From: Anniella stebbinsi
Taxonomy: Eukaryota > Chordata > Lepidosauria > Squamata > Anniellidae
NCBI GenBank assembly: GCA_029215795.1
Contig: JARDYH010000007.1
Span: 19,007,763-19,071,762 of the forward strand
Reading direction: 5' to 3'
Length of the DNA stretch: 64,000 nt
The translations under genes and the position numbers were made by a program. The notes under the pieces are model-generated. The model had not been told where the DNA came from. It ran no database searches and saw only the letters and a list, made by a program, of their open reading frames with translations. This document shows positions 25,884-40,026 of this stretch, piece by piece (the stretch's first letter is position 1; the number at the start of each line of letters is the position of its first letter).

Positions 25884-26164
25884 AGACTCCCTGTATCACA
25901 AAACAAAAGGCTGGAGATGTACTCTTTAACTACCCTATTCATATAAGAGAGTGGTTACAGGCATTGCGGATTTATTCATCCTAGGTGATTTTAATCATGC
26001 ACTATAATCAACAAAAAGAAGGTTAGATGTTAGTAAACTGAATGTGCTTTCCTTAAATTTCTTTAAAAATAAACAACCCCCAAACTTTGATAATGGAAAC
26101 AGCGCTTATGCTCTCCCCTCTCTCCTAATTATAGCTAAAGGCTAAAAAGAAGAATACATTCAAA

Positions 26165-29100
26165 ATGCAAAATGCAAATGATCAGAAAAGACAATGTGGT
26201 AAGTTTGCCAAAATTATTTTATATTTATAATTTTACTTTTTCTTTTTTTTACCTTAGCAATCTGTTAGGCTAATGTTCAGATGTGAATTGACTGGGAAAA
26301 GGCACATTCTTCTGAAGAAATATTTTTCATTTTCTTAGATCATTATGTTATCATAGCAGTGATGGTTTTCCTGAGGGAATCTTTGTGGAATATAGGTGGC
26401 TTACTGGACAAGGAAATTCCCTACATGTTCTTTTCCTTTAACCGAATATATCTTTTGGGTATCATTTAATTCCAAGAAAAATATAATTCCCATTAATAGA
26501 GATTGCAAAATATTTAGCAAATATTTGGCAAACACAATATTTGAATTTTCATATGAGTGGAATTTCAGTGGGATTGCCAAAAACTGTGGAGTTCTGGCCA
26601 TTAATTAATCATCAGTTTTCAGTAATAGTTGTTCTACAAAACCTATGTAAAAGAATTCTGAAATCTCCTTGATTTATCCTTTATAGAGATGAAAACTGAT
26701 CTGAATTTACTGCTTGAATGTCTTAAGTATCAAATGGACCATCCTGCTTCTCAAAAGGAAGCCTTGGTTACTATTTATTCAGTTTGTCAACAAAACAGTA
26801 AGATGTTTACTATTTTAACTGTGTTGCTCTGTGTTTTGTTCCCTTGGATTATTAAATTGGCAGTAATATATACTTTTAAAAGGCAAAGCTATGTTTATTG
26901 TGTTTATTTTTGCTACAGGTGATGCAAGTGATTATTTTCGAGAAATAGGTGGTTTGATGTTTGTACATAACCTTGCAAAGTCAAGTGTGCACAGCATGGT
27001 CAAGGAAGGTGCCTTATTTACCTTAGGAGGGTTAGTTGAGAATAATGGTAATACACAATTTTATTCTTCACATATCATTATATCATCATAGTCTTTAAGT
27101 CATCATGCTTTGATTCTATTTGCCCATTTCTGCAAAAGATGCTCAGTTTTAAAATATATTTAAGAATTTACAAACATAATCTCAAATCTGATCACCTAAG
27201 GATTTCCCTGACTGGGAAAATCTTCACAGATTATATCTGGGTCATCATCATTAGCTTTTGATAACCCTCAGTTAGTTCAGTTACTCTTTCTGGCTGTAGA
27301 AGAAAAGCAAGACTGAGGGCCTGTTGAGACAACATGTTAAACCATGGTTAGGCCACTAACCCTTTTGCAACAAATGGTTATTGTAGGCTGACCAGATAAA
27401 ATCCAGGTCAGGGGTCATGTAACTTTAACAGTTGTAGAGAAAAGGGAATTTCAGCCAGTTTCATTTGTATGCAATTAGCTCCTGGTGAAATCCCCTCTTC
27501 ATCACAACAGTTAAAGGTACATGCACTATACTAGAGTGACCATATACAAAAGAAGGCAGGGCCCCCTGTACCTTTAACTGTTGTGATGAAGAGGGAATTT
27601 CACCAGGAACTAATTGCATACAAATGGCACTGGCTGAAATTCCCTTTTCTCTACAACTGTTAAAGTTACATGAGCCCTGACCTGGATTTTATCTGGTCAC
27701 CCTAGGTTATTGAACATGTTTCAACCATGGTTATGTAGCCACCATAATTAGGAATGGTTCATACGACACACTAAGCCATAATGTTTAGCTCAAAATGCTT
27801 AACCACCGTGGCTTGGAGTGTCGTCTGAATAGGGTCTGAGAAGAGGAATCCTCAATAGATACGAGGAAAACAGTTTGTTGTGGGAAGTCATGGTAGAATT
27901 CCCATCATAAAACTTTTATACTCAGTCAAACCATACACATATGATTCTGCAAACTTTATCAATAATAATAATAATAATAACAATAATAATTATTATTATT
28001 TATTTCTTACCCGCTTCTCCGTTTGGATCGAGGCGGGGAACGACAATATGATAAAATACATAGAACTGATTAAAACATGACACACATTATTAAAACTGCA
28101 TTAAAACAAACATCCTAAAAACATCCTAAAAACATTCTAAAATTCCACTGGATATGCCTGCCAGAAGAGCACAGTCTTTATAGCTTTCTTAAATTCTAAG
28201 AAATTTAAGACTGTTAAGTTGACAAGTCTCCTCCGGCAGGTCATTCCACAGTCTGGGAACGGCAGAAGAGAAGGTCCTCTGGGTAACGGTTGGTATAGAA
28301 TGGAAGCTTATCAACGAGTATTTTCTGGTGGTACTGGCTTGATGAAAGTTGGTCTACTCTAGCATCCCACAATAAATTCCTGAATCTCATTGAAAATACC
28401 CTTACAGTACAATTTTATATGTCTACTCAGAAGTATTCCCAAAATTGCAACCTTAAGCTATAGTCCTATAACACACTTATTAGAGAATAATCCTAATTGA
28501 ATACAGTGGGCTTCTGAATAAACATGCATTTGATTGCACTGCTTAATAATGTAGGATTAATGCTGTTTATATCATAATTGCCTATGCAATGTTGTATATG
28601 AACGCAACATACTGACCAAAGGAATTGGTGCCCCCTCCCCAGCCGAATAATTGCTGGAACACAAACATATACATTTTTAGGGGGAGGAGATAAAAATAGG
28701 TCAATGCTTCCTGGATTTTTAGGAAAAGCTAATTTTGCTTTATTAGATTTGCTGTAGGGTGACCAGATAAAATCCAGGTCAGGGCTCATATAACTTTAAC
28801 AGTTGTAGAGAAAAGGGAATTTCAGCCAGTTTCATCTGTATGCAATTAGTTCCTGGTGAAATTCCCTCTTCATCACCACAGTTAAAGGTGCAGGCACTAT
28901 ACTAGAGTGACCATATACAAAAGAAGGCAGGGCCCCTGCAACTTTAACAGTTGTGATGAAGAGGGAATTTCACCAGGAACTAATTGCATACAAATGACAC
29001 TGGCTGAAATTCCCTTTTCTCTACAACTGTTAAAGTTACAGGAGCCCTGACCTGGATTTTATCTGGTCAGCCTAATTTGCTGGGAAGACTATTGAGGAAT

Positions 29101-32100
29101 TGCTAATCCACCTCCCTTAAAACAATATAAGGGCATAATCCTATGGGTTGCACCCTCGATGGTCATAACAACTGCCTATGCAAAAGAATGAATGGAGACA
29201 AATCTGACATTAAAAACTGCAACATTAAGAATTAATGGGGAAATGTCTCAAATTCCCAGGGCTACTTTTATAATGCAATCCTATACATGTCTACAGAGAA
29301 GCAAGTCCCATGAGGTTCAGTAGAGCTTTTCCTAATGGAAAAACCCAGCTACCTGCAATGATTGCAGACTTTATAACAGTTTGATTAAATGTGTTGATTA
29401 AAGTTTATTAATGTAATACATTATAAATTGATCAAAGGAATATTTATTTTGTTTCAGTGTTCTGCCAACAGGTGTTATGCACTTCTGGACTATTTGAAGA
29501 TCTTCGTATGTTTTTAACTAATAAGGATTCCAGTCTGAACCTGAAAAGAATGTCTGTTTATGTCTTATTAGTGTTGGTTTCAAATAACAGTAAGATTTTT
29601 CTTCCCTTCGCATATAAGACATTACAATTGTTTGCCCATTCACAAGCAATTCTCCCCACCTTTTTTTTTTTTAACTACAGAAAATCTGTAAAGAAAAGAA
29701 GGCAGAATTGCTGCAGAAACTGACTTCTGAGGTTTGGCTTTAAGAGCCCTTTATCTAGAAGCACCCTAAATCACAATGGGTGGCCTCCAGATGAAAGTTA
29801 AATACAATTAGCTCAATTAGTCATACATTCACAGTTAAGTGCAATGGGGATTAAGCAAGTTTATTATTTTTCTCTAAGGATATGCTTAGCTGCAGCAGTG
29901 CATAAATCACTACCACATATCGGGTACATAGGTTATACTTCCATAGATTGTATAATTACATCGGCAATTTAGCATCATATGATTTTGGGAATAAAGTAGT
30001 CAATGCATATCATTTAGGATAAAATGCAGTTTATAAATTTCCTCTGAGTAAACCAAAGCTGGAAACGGATATATAATATTTTTATTAATAAAAATCACTC
30101 TATTACCACTAACTTGTCTGAGAAATATGGTCAATTTCATATATTGTATTTTTAGGTGCAAACCTGATATGTTTTACGATTAGCTGCTATTCCTTATAAG
30201 GAAAGTCAGTGACAAGCCCAGGTTTGCAGCTACATACACATAGACCTGGTTTGCACATAATTACAGCCCTTGGTTTAAATAACCAATAGGTTGTCACGCA
30301 CAAGCGGGAGCACTCCAGTGTGCCTGCCACTTCTACTTTCACTCAGCAATCTATAATCAGCACATTCATATGCTGTTGAGTGTGACCTGTGAACCTGAAG
30401 TGCAGGATTGTTTGCGGGTTAAACAGCTCAGCAGTTAAACCTCTAAACAACCCAGCACTCTGGGTTTGTACATCATGAGCAACAACCTACGAATGGGCTG
30501 ATCACTGCAGGCAGTGTGCCTTCTTTCTCCTGCTTCTATGACAACCTATGGTAGAGAAATGTAATAAATAAAATTGTTTGGAAACAACAAACTAGAATCC
30601 CAGGTTTGTTAGTTTTACCTGTTCACAAGAAGGGAGAAATGAATGGGCTGCATGCGCTATGATGCTGCTCATTTGCAACAAACTATCTGAACACAGTTGT
30701 CTGAAGATTTCACTGAACTATTGTTGCTTGGTATTTTAAGTCCTTTGTTTAATTTCTTTTAAAAAACCATTTATCGTATACCAATATGTGGTCATTTTTA
30801 TAGAGAGTGGACAAACGTGTGTGAGAGAATCTGGTTGCCTTGATGTTCTGCTACAATTATTCAGGTACTAAATGGAAAGTTCTTGCTAATAAAGCTGATA
30901 AAGTAAACTTTTATAAGCTTAAATTGCCATTTTTATCGTGTTTTGTCTTTCCTCCCTAACAGAACAATTCTTTCAGTATCTAAGATAGACTTTTTGGATC
31001 AAGAGGTTAACCAATATCATCTGTGGTCTTCAATTTGCGGAGCTCTCTCTGCATGTGTCAATAATCCCCAGAATGGTAATGACTTTGTATTAAGCAAGTG
31101 CTTTAATTGTTTGCTAGCAACAGTGAGGAAAAATAGTTATTTTTCAATACAGTGTTGAGTTATTGTTTTGTTACCTGCAGAGGACAACCAGAAAATATGC
31201 AGTTTGGTTTTTCCACATGCAAAAAGCTGGCTACAAAGTTGCATAAAACCTGAGATAGTTCGCCCAATATGTTCATTCATTGGGCTCACAGTTGCAAATA
31301 ATTGTAAGTACCTGACATTGTAGGAATACATTATTTTTCATGGGACAAAGTATCATTCAACAGTAATGAACAGCCTTGATGGAATATCTCATGCACTTTC
31401 CAATGTGCATCTTCTGCACAGGCATCTTCTGCACAGAAAAGTAGGGTTGCATCCCCATTAGAAAGAAGCCTCCAAGTATTCAATGCCCTGCTAGGTTGCT
31501 GCTGGCAGGGCAGGAGAAGCGACAGGCAATTTTTGCCTGTCTGCCTCTTATTGTTTTGTCTTCCTTCAGATAGGCCTTTGAGCCTGGGGAAGTCTACACC
31601 AGCTGTTTATTGCAGGATTGTATCGAACTTGTCACTTACGGGCCACATGATGTTCCCCTGATCCCGTGGTGATCTCAGGTCCACCCCTCAGTTATTCAGG
31701 AATATCGCTGACTGCTTTTGTCACTGTTTTTCTGGCTCTTTCGCTACAATCCTGAAGTCCATGGCTAGTGTGCTCCCCATTTGCGAAGCTGTTGCTGTTT
31801 AGTGCAAGTTCCTGGCTCAGCGAACAGCCAACCAGCTGCCAGGGGCGTGTCCAGCAATTTTGTAAGTGTGTAGGAGTGTACCCGGCCGCCATTTTCACCA
31901 CGTTTGGATGTGTATCAGTGTGTTTTGGCACCGAGAGTGTGTAGTTTTTTTAAAAAAATACAAACATATCTGTGCGCAGCATCGCGTATTCGATGGACTT
32001 CCTATCCACCCCATGTGTTGCTGTGCGTTTGTGTTCATGCGCAATCCTCACAAGTCATAAAAAACCCCAGTCCCATAGGCGCTTATCTGCATAGCCCCTC

Positions 32101-35100
32101 CCATTTCTGGCGATCCACATGTGTAAGTGTCATCACGGGGCACACGTCCTCCCAAACGGCAGTCCTGAAATTGCAGAAAACTTCACTCACGTGTGCCCGT
32201 GAGTGCCGATCGCAGAAACGGGAAAAGTCGCAATCACCCCTCCTCCCTTATGAAAGGGCTGCAGGTGTAGATTACGCCCCTGTCTAGAAAAGGTGCATTG
32301 GAAGAGGCAGGGCTGGGGTTGAAGAGGCCATAGGATTCTTTGTAACCTCTCTCCCTACCCCCTGAAACACCCCCTTTCAGTCCTCTATAAGGCTGCTTTT
32401 GTGACCTTGGAAAGCAGGCACCACAGTTCTTTCTGGCGGTGGTGAGGGGGAGAGATTGGATTTTGGAGTCTCTCTCCTGAAGTCGCAGCAGTGTCTACAG
32501 CTTTGAGAAGGTGACTCCAAAAAATCCTATGGTCCCTGAGATGCTCTCCAGGGACCATAGGATTGCTCTCTCATTTACTTTTGTGGTATAATCACCTTTA
32601 CATTCTAGAACTTGCAGTGGATCCAGGTACTGCTGTAAAGAGAGGATGGAAAGTGTTTTCTATGCCAGAGTGAGTTGACGCATCCCTTCTAGCTTTCCTT
32701 GCATTTTCTGGGAATTACCTTAAATTCATTAATTAAATTATTACTGAGATGAAGGGACACATGCTCCCACCCTTCCCTGCAAGGTATAACAGGTTGAGCG
32801 GTGTTTCCTTCTTAAAGCATGAACAGGTACCACCACCCATGTTATCTTAACCTTAGTCTGAACATGTGGGAATTCAGACTTATGGTATTTTTGAGGAGGA
32901 GAGTCAGACCTGAGTTTTCCCTTCTTTTAATCAAGGAATTCTAGTCATGAGTACCCAGCCCGTGTGAAACTGTATGCAAGGAAAAGCTTATTTAGTCAAC
33001 TTCGGGCTTCTAGTTAGATATTAAACGATTCATTAAAAAAAACACCAAAGGGATCCAGGGTGGATCCAGGAAATTACAGGCCAGTTAGCTTAATGTCTGC
33101 TCTGGACAAATTGGTTGAAAGCATTATTAAGATAAAACAAGTAAGTATATAGAATGTGAAGCCCTGTTGAAAAAGAATCCACATGGCCAACAGCTGGGAT
33201 TGTTTAGCTTAGAAAAGTAAGGAGAGACATGATAGAGGTATTATCTTCCCAAACCACCCAGAGAACTTCGGCTATGAGGCGGTATATAAATGTAATAAAT
33301 AAATAAATAAATAAATAAAAATAATTCATCTGCAAGATGTCTTTTTGAATGTGGTGGTATTTGAATTAGGGTGCTTCCAGATGAGGCTTTTATTGTGGAA
33401 TTCATGGAATTTTAGGGGGTGTCCAAATGATGTATTCAACTCATAAGTTTCCTGTGTTTTCTCACCATTTCTGTATTTTCTCTTATCACAGATAACCTGG
33501 TAAGAAAGAAAAGACAGAATAGTTGCACAATGCCTTTTCATTGGTAGTGCTTGGCGCCCTCTATGTGGAAGCACCCATTCTTGAGCTTGTTTGTTTGTTT
33601 TCACGTAGGTTGGCTTTCATTTTAGTAACTACAGAAATATTTTTCCCACACCCCACCCCAAAATAATTTGACTAAACCTGGAAATCTTTGGCTTTAAAGC
33701 AAATGATGAGGAGCATAGTTGGTAATTGTTATGTTTTTTATTTGTTTGTTTCTCCAAGCAAGTATGCAGCAATTTTTTGTTTCCATTGGTGGATTAGCTG
33801 TTTTGGATGAGCTTCTTGTCAAACTGCTACACAATTCATTTGGGGACTATTCACGCGCAAAACTTGCAGTAGTGGTGACAAAAACCTTGGATGCCTGTAT
33901 TGCTGAAAACCGTAAGTGAACAGACCAAAATATCTTTTTATAACTTAGTAATTACTATTTGTATTCTGCAAGCATATTTACCTACCTACCTATCATCTAT
34001 TCTAGGGTGACCAGATTTTGAGAATCAAAATCCCGGACCCCCCCCGCCACCCCCCCAACACAACCCCCCCACCACGCGCTCACCCCGCGCCACGCACCCG
34101 CCCTGCGCCGCCTGCCCGCCCGCCCCCCCGCCCGCATGCCTCGCGCCGCCCACGCCCCGCCGCCCGCCCTGCGCTGCCCCCCGCCGCCCCCTGCGCCCGC
34201 ATGCCTCGCACCGCCGCCCCCCCTGCGCCGCCCCCCACGCCTCGCCGCCCCCCCGCGCCACCCGCCCCACGCTCCTTACCTGCTGGGGCGTCCGCTTCCC
34301 TCCGGTGCTCGGAATCTACTGAGAAACAGGCTTCCTGGCCTGTCTCTCAGTAGCGCGCCGGATGATCACCTGGCGCGCTACTGAGGGACAGGCCACGAAG
34401 CCTGTTTCTCAGTAGATTCCGAGCACCGGAGGGAAGCGGACGCCCCAGCAGATAAGTGCCTCGCGCCGCCCGCCTCCCGCCACCACCGCGTGACCCCCTG
34501 CTGCCCCGGTTTGCCCCTGCCGTCCCCCTGGTTGGCCCGGATCACCCCAGGGCCATCTGGTCACCCTTTTGGGGGGCTAAATTTCCAGATTTGGCCCCCC
34601 AAAACAGTTTTTTCCCCCGGATGCGGATTTGCTCCCCATTTTCCGGGCATGTCTGGACAAATCCGGGCGGATGGTCACCCTAATATTCTATCTAGGTACT
34701 AGTCAGACCCATACCTCCCTATAGAACGAGGTTCTCAGACTATTCATATTGCCAGGATCTGCCTTGGTTTCTAACTGCTCTAGATTATTACTGTAAACTT
34801 CATTAAAATAATTTAAGAGAGCTTAGAATACTGCAAAGAGAGTGAGGGGGCTGCAACTTCTAACCTGTTCCAATGAATTTCAATTCCATTTTGTGTGTGT
34901 GAGGAATAGATAGCGATGAACCAGAACTAGGTGAAACTGTGAGATAATTAGAAGGAAGGAACTAGCATGTGCTCTAAAAAGTATTACTTTTAAAATTATT
35001 GTACTGTATTTCATGCTTAATGGGCATTTTTTCCTCTTTAAATTATTCTGTACCAATAGCTGCAGTTGGAATTAGCTTGCCAAGATATAATATTGTTCCA

Positions 35101-38100
35101 AATCTTCTGACATTGCTTTCTTACAACATTCTGGATTCAGGAGAACGATTTAGTATTATACTTACTCTTGGACATTGTACAGAAGGCTGTGGTAGGATTC
35201 TGGTTTATTTTTTATGAAATTCTGTCCTTTTTAAATTAAATATATTAAATGCTGCATTCAGGTAGAACAGATCTAAATGAGCTAGTGAAAAACAGAGCAA
35301 AAAAAATTAACAATTAAACTGAAGGCCCAAGACATGCTTTTGTTAGAAGCCCAGTAAAATATGTGAATCATCTCTTCTTGATTCAAACTTTTAAGTGATT
35401 AGATATTATTTAAAAATTTATGACATTTAGGCTGCAATCCAATATACATTTATCTGAGAATAAGTCCCACTAATAAGTCCACAATTAGGCATTTATTTAC
35501 TCATATTGTATTAGAATGACTCCTGTGATTCTGTAAAGATGAAACAGATGACATGTGAGATCTGTGAGTTCTATCATGGCTCTGTTAAAACATTTTTTTT
35601 TTACTGTTGTACATGTACTCCAAGACCCAACTATATATGGGTGCACTTGGACTGCATTATTGAGAGCCAGCTGATCTTGGGTGTCATGGGCCCCCTCCAC
35701 AAGGATGCGCTTTTGCGCCCGGTTCCGCGATTATGCGCATTATCGCGGAGGCGCTTTTACTCCTAATCCCTCTGCACCGGAGGCGGCGAGAGGCGGCGAA
35801 GCGCATTAATTCATGTCCAAAAAGCGCTTTACAAGCAGTTAATGCGCGTAATCGCTTGTTCACACCGCGAAAATGCGCTTTAACGGCCGGAGCAAAATAA
35901 AAGTCGCTATTTAACGCGCGTTCGAAAATGCGCATTATCGGGGAGATAACGCGCCTGTACGCCCATTTTGTGCTCCGTGCTTGTGGAGGTAAATTTTTTA
36001 ATGAGCCTTCAAGGCTCATTAAACGTCTCGTGTGGAGGAGGCCCTGGAAAGGCAGAAAATTGCTAGTGCTTTAATATATCATTCTTGTAGTTTTACAGCC
36101 AGGAAGAGACACTTGTGGGAATTGTCTGTTCAAATACCAAAATACTATTACTATTACTATTCCATTGCAAATCTATTGCTTTTTCTTACAAAAATGTTGT
36201 AATGTACTGTTAATTAACTGTACAGTTTGGTCAAATATGTTTTAGTGGGACTAATTGTATCTTTTCAGAGGAAAATCAGTATACTCTGATTAAGAACAAT
36301 GGCCTTCCAGTTATGATTCAGGCACTAACAGAGTCGCAGGATGAAGAACTACATAAGGCTGCTACCTTTGTGTTGCAAAACTGCAAACAGATCAGTAAGA
36401 TTATCATTATTTTGATTTATATTTTAAAAAACTTATAGGATAGGTTTGTAAATAGGCACTTGCCCAGTCACCTGTGGAAAGTAAGAATTGTGTTTAGGTG
36501 ATCAGTCTGGGAACCCTTTGTAAATCGAAAGTGAGTTGGTTCTTCTTCTTCTTCTTGGCTATTGATATGCCACAAATGGTTAATAAAGTATGTGACGACA
36601 GGTGGGCTAGTAAATGCAAGGCTGTTCTAGGCTTCAAATGTTTAAATGGTATTCTGTAAAGATAATTACAGAATCGTAACTATTATGATTTCATAATAAA
36701 TGAAATGAAATGAAATATAACTAATTCTTGTTTGAGAATAGCTGCATCCTTACTAACCTAGAACAGTCACAGCATTCAGAGGGGAATTTTAAGAAACATA
36801 TAAATCAATGTATAACAATGTCACATTTAACAAAAACAATTTCACTGGAAGCAGCATTTCAATTAACCCTGTACAGTGAGGCAGCCTAAAGGTTAAACCA
36901 AATGCACTTTTCAATGCAGAATTTACACAAAAGTAGATTTGTTTGTTTGTTTGTTACATCTTTATACTGCCCATCAGCTGAAGCTCTCTGGGCAGTGCAC
37001 AATTAAAAACCATAAGAATAACAATATAAATTTAAACATTAAAAAATTAAAAAGGCAGTGCAGATCTAGAACATAACCGTCCCAGCATATTGTTGTCTAT
37101 GGTCACCTGCATAACATCCCCAAATTTCAACCACATACTACTTATCATTTGCTTTCTGGAAACAAAAAAATCTGGGACAAAAAAATCTGACAAAACTCTC
37201 TCCATCTTGTATTTGAGGTGTTTTTGTGTAATATATGGAGATAAAACATGTCCCATGGGTTTTTCAAAGTAAACTGGTCTAGAGATAAAAATCCCACCCC
37301 CCTTCCCCCATTGCTGAGTTGGCACAATTCTCTCCCCCATTGGTCGGTTGGCGCACTTTTCTCCCATTGGTAGGTTGGCACATTAGCCAGAGAAATAGTT
37401 GTTATTGTGGTTAGAAAAATACCCCACAACAGCAAAAATGTTAGTTCTTCATAATAATAAAGGTTTACCTAAAGTTTCACCGTGACAGTTTGTAATATTG
37501 AAACTCAACATCTTAAGACTTTTACATGTAGCATGATAGATAATATAATCCTGTTTTATGAAGCAAATTTAATTTTTATTCTATCTTTCCCAAAAAGCTG
37601 AGAAGTTATCACTGACATTAAGGGTTCAGTCATTAAAAGCGGATGATGCAAATCAATTGGAGGTAGATCAGCAGAGCAAAGAGATGATCCTTGAAGACTA
37701 CTGGGACAAAGCAAAAGAAATTTTATATAGAATAAAAAGGCTTGAAAATGACCATCAAGAGGTTGTTCTCTCTCTTTTCAAAAGTAGTAACTGGGGCAAT
37801 CTACCAAAATCAGAAGAAAAACAAAGGATTGTATACAAAAATTGTATCTGTGTGAGTTATAAAAAGGGGAATATGAACCCTAGTAAATTTTATTTCATAT
37901 TCTCAGCTGGGTGTCTACAGTATTGTGTATCTGCCTTTAGCTATCTTGCAATTATGCTGCTCCAATTTAGTGTGAGTGATAGTGAGGAAATCTCTACCTG
38001 TTCAAATACATACAGTGTGTCATAGTATGAAAGCATTACACCAGACACTGCAATCCTTGTTCCACATGATCTGATCAGTCGAGGCTTGAGATATCACATG

Positions 38101-39992
38101 ATGATGCCTTTTGCTTGTCTGTTATGACTTCTATCATTTTTTTTGGAAGTCTAGACTTTTTGTGTTGGAGATTTTCTCAGGTTTGTTGTTAATTTGCTCT
38201 AGTTTTTTGCATTATGTTTGACTTACAGTGCAATCCTATGTATATCTTCTCAGGAATAAGCCCCATTGAAAGCAATAGGACTCACTCCTGAATTCTGAGA
38301 GCAATAGGAATCACTCCAGCTGGTTATACCAAAGCAATTGAAACATTTAAAAATAATAATATTTTATCTAAATCTGCCATAAATATTTCTTCAAAGGATA
38401 TATGTAGCTATGTTCAAATTTTGGAACCAAAGTGCAGCCATCGAAAGCAGTATCCAGTTAATTAAACATGATGCAGCAACCTGCAATTGGGCTGATCGAA
38501 AGTAGCATATTCACAATGGCAGCAGCAAACGATCTGGCGAATCGTGGATTAATTAACCCACGATTTGCTACCATTTCATGCAAGGTGGCCCACTGTCTTC
38601 TGTTTACAGTAATAACACACCATGTTTAACTATGATCTTATACTGTACTTTTGTATGCGTAGAAAGTTCTTTTAGCGTAAACTAAATAGTATTTCATTTG
38701 GATTCCTATTGGTTATTCAGTCGGCAGTGGATTACTGGTACTTCTATATTTCCATCTCCCAACGTGTGCATTATTTCTATAGTCCATTGCATTTTTTAAA
38801 ATCCAAGTGTATGTTCTTTCCCATATTAGTCGGTACTTCCTTTTTCAACTCCCTTTTAACTGCCATATTTCTATCATACATTGGCTACCTGAAGAGGGTT
38901 ATTAATCCAGTGGAATTATTCCACTGTTATAGATTATTGGACCAAAGTGGCAGCAAACAGCTTGCACAACTTGTTCCATTTTACTCACACAATCAAGTTA
39001 ATACTGGTCTAAACTGTATTTAACTTTCAATTAAATGTAGATATGATTTTCGTTATGCCTTTTGATTTCTTTTAATTGCTATTTTTTAAACATAGGAAAA
39101 ACTGAGAAGACAAATACTTGATGAGGATATTTCTCAAGATGGGATTCTACAGACTACAGCAAAACATCCTAAAGTAAATGCAAGCAAACAAACCCCTAAT
39201 AATGGCATGACAAGCACAAAAGTGAAACAACTACTAAATTATGTATCTGATAAGATGATTGCTACTAAATTTGTAAATGGCTCTTCCAAGAATGAACGCT
39301 TAAAGCCTGCCAATGGGAATCCAATTGGTGCTTCAATCAGTCGAAATGATTACAATAAGTCTGATGTTCAAACAAGGTACTGTACCTAGGATCCTACAAA
39401 CAAAGCTAAATTGCTACTTTTTAATATTTGTAAATCAATTTTTCAGAAGAAATATTAATAATATTGGTTTGGATCTAGACTTAGTCATGCTTAGAACAGA
39501 CCAACTGAAACCAATGGGACTTAAGTTAGTCATGACTAAATTAGGTCTTATTGATTTAAATGCATCTACTCAAAGCATGACTAAATACGTATCCAACCCA
39601 CAAAAATCCTTCGGTGGAATGGAGTGGACAGAATCCTTCCTTAAGGGGCTACAGGAATGCATGTCTGGGGCGTGGCTCCACTCAGATGGGGTGGACACAA
39701 TGTGTTCAGCTCTCTGACAGCTGTGTAGGTTTGCTTGAAGGCTTCACTGTATCAAACCAAGGGCTCTTTAGTAGGGACAGAGGTATATGCCTTCTCCCTT
39801 CCCCAGCTATAAAGCAGCCCCCGCTCAGGAGAATGGTGTGGGAAGGTCTCTTCTTCAGGACAGGTGGTTAGAGGATTGTATCATGGTATGGTCTCTGCTT
39901 ACAGGTCCCAGTGGGCATGATTTCATTTAGACAGAGCAGAGATAATGTGTCCAAGTCTGACAGCTATGTCAGTTTGCTTCCAATCTTTGGAC

Positions 39993-40026
<34 letters not shown>

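Larger units (their letters stand above)
20767..26164. other. Intergenic region between NAE1 and TERB1
   Basis: It begins with the NAE1 3' UTR. Nothing recognisable lies between ~21.1 and 23.2 kb. From 23.2 to 25.9 kb it is packed with repeats: a sauropsid interspersed repeat with a (TG)n tract, a short palindromic element, a ~120-bp TIR element, a ~320-bp MITE, a (TC)n tract and a palindromic element at ~25.6-25.9 kb. No CpG-rich promoter precedes TERB1, which fits a tissue-restricted meiotic gene. Confidence 0.65.

Noticed and set aside
34018..34384. Long open frames on both strands, proline/arginine-rich
   Set aside because: Low-complexity C/CpG-rich sequence inside a repeat in a TERB1 intron; stops are rare because of base composition and there is no domain.
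39313..39717. 134-codon open frame starting in TERB1 exon 12
   Set aside because: Different frame from the TERB1 exon, and it runs into intronic repeat.
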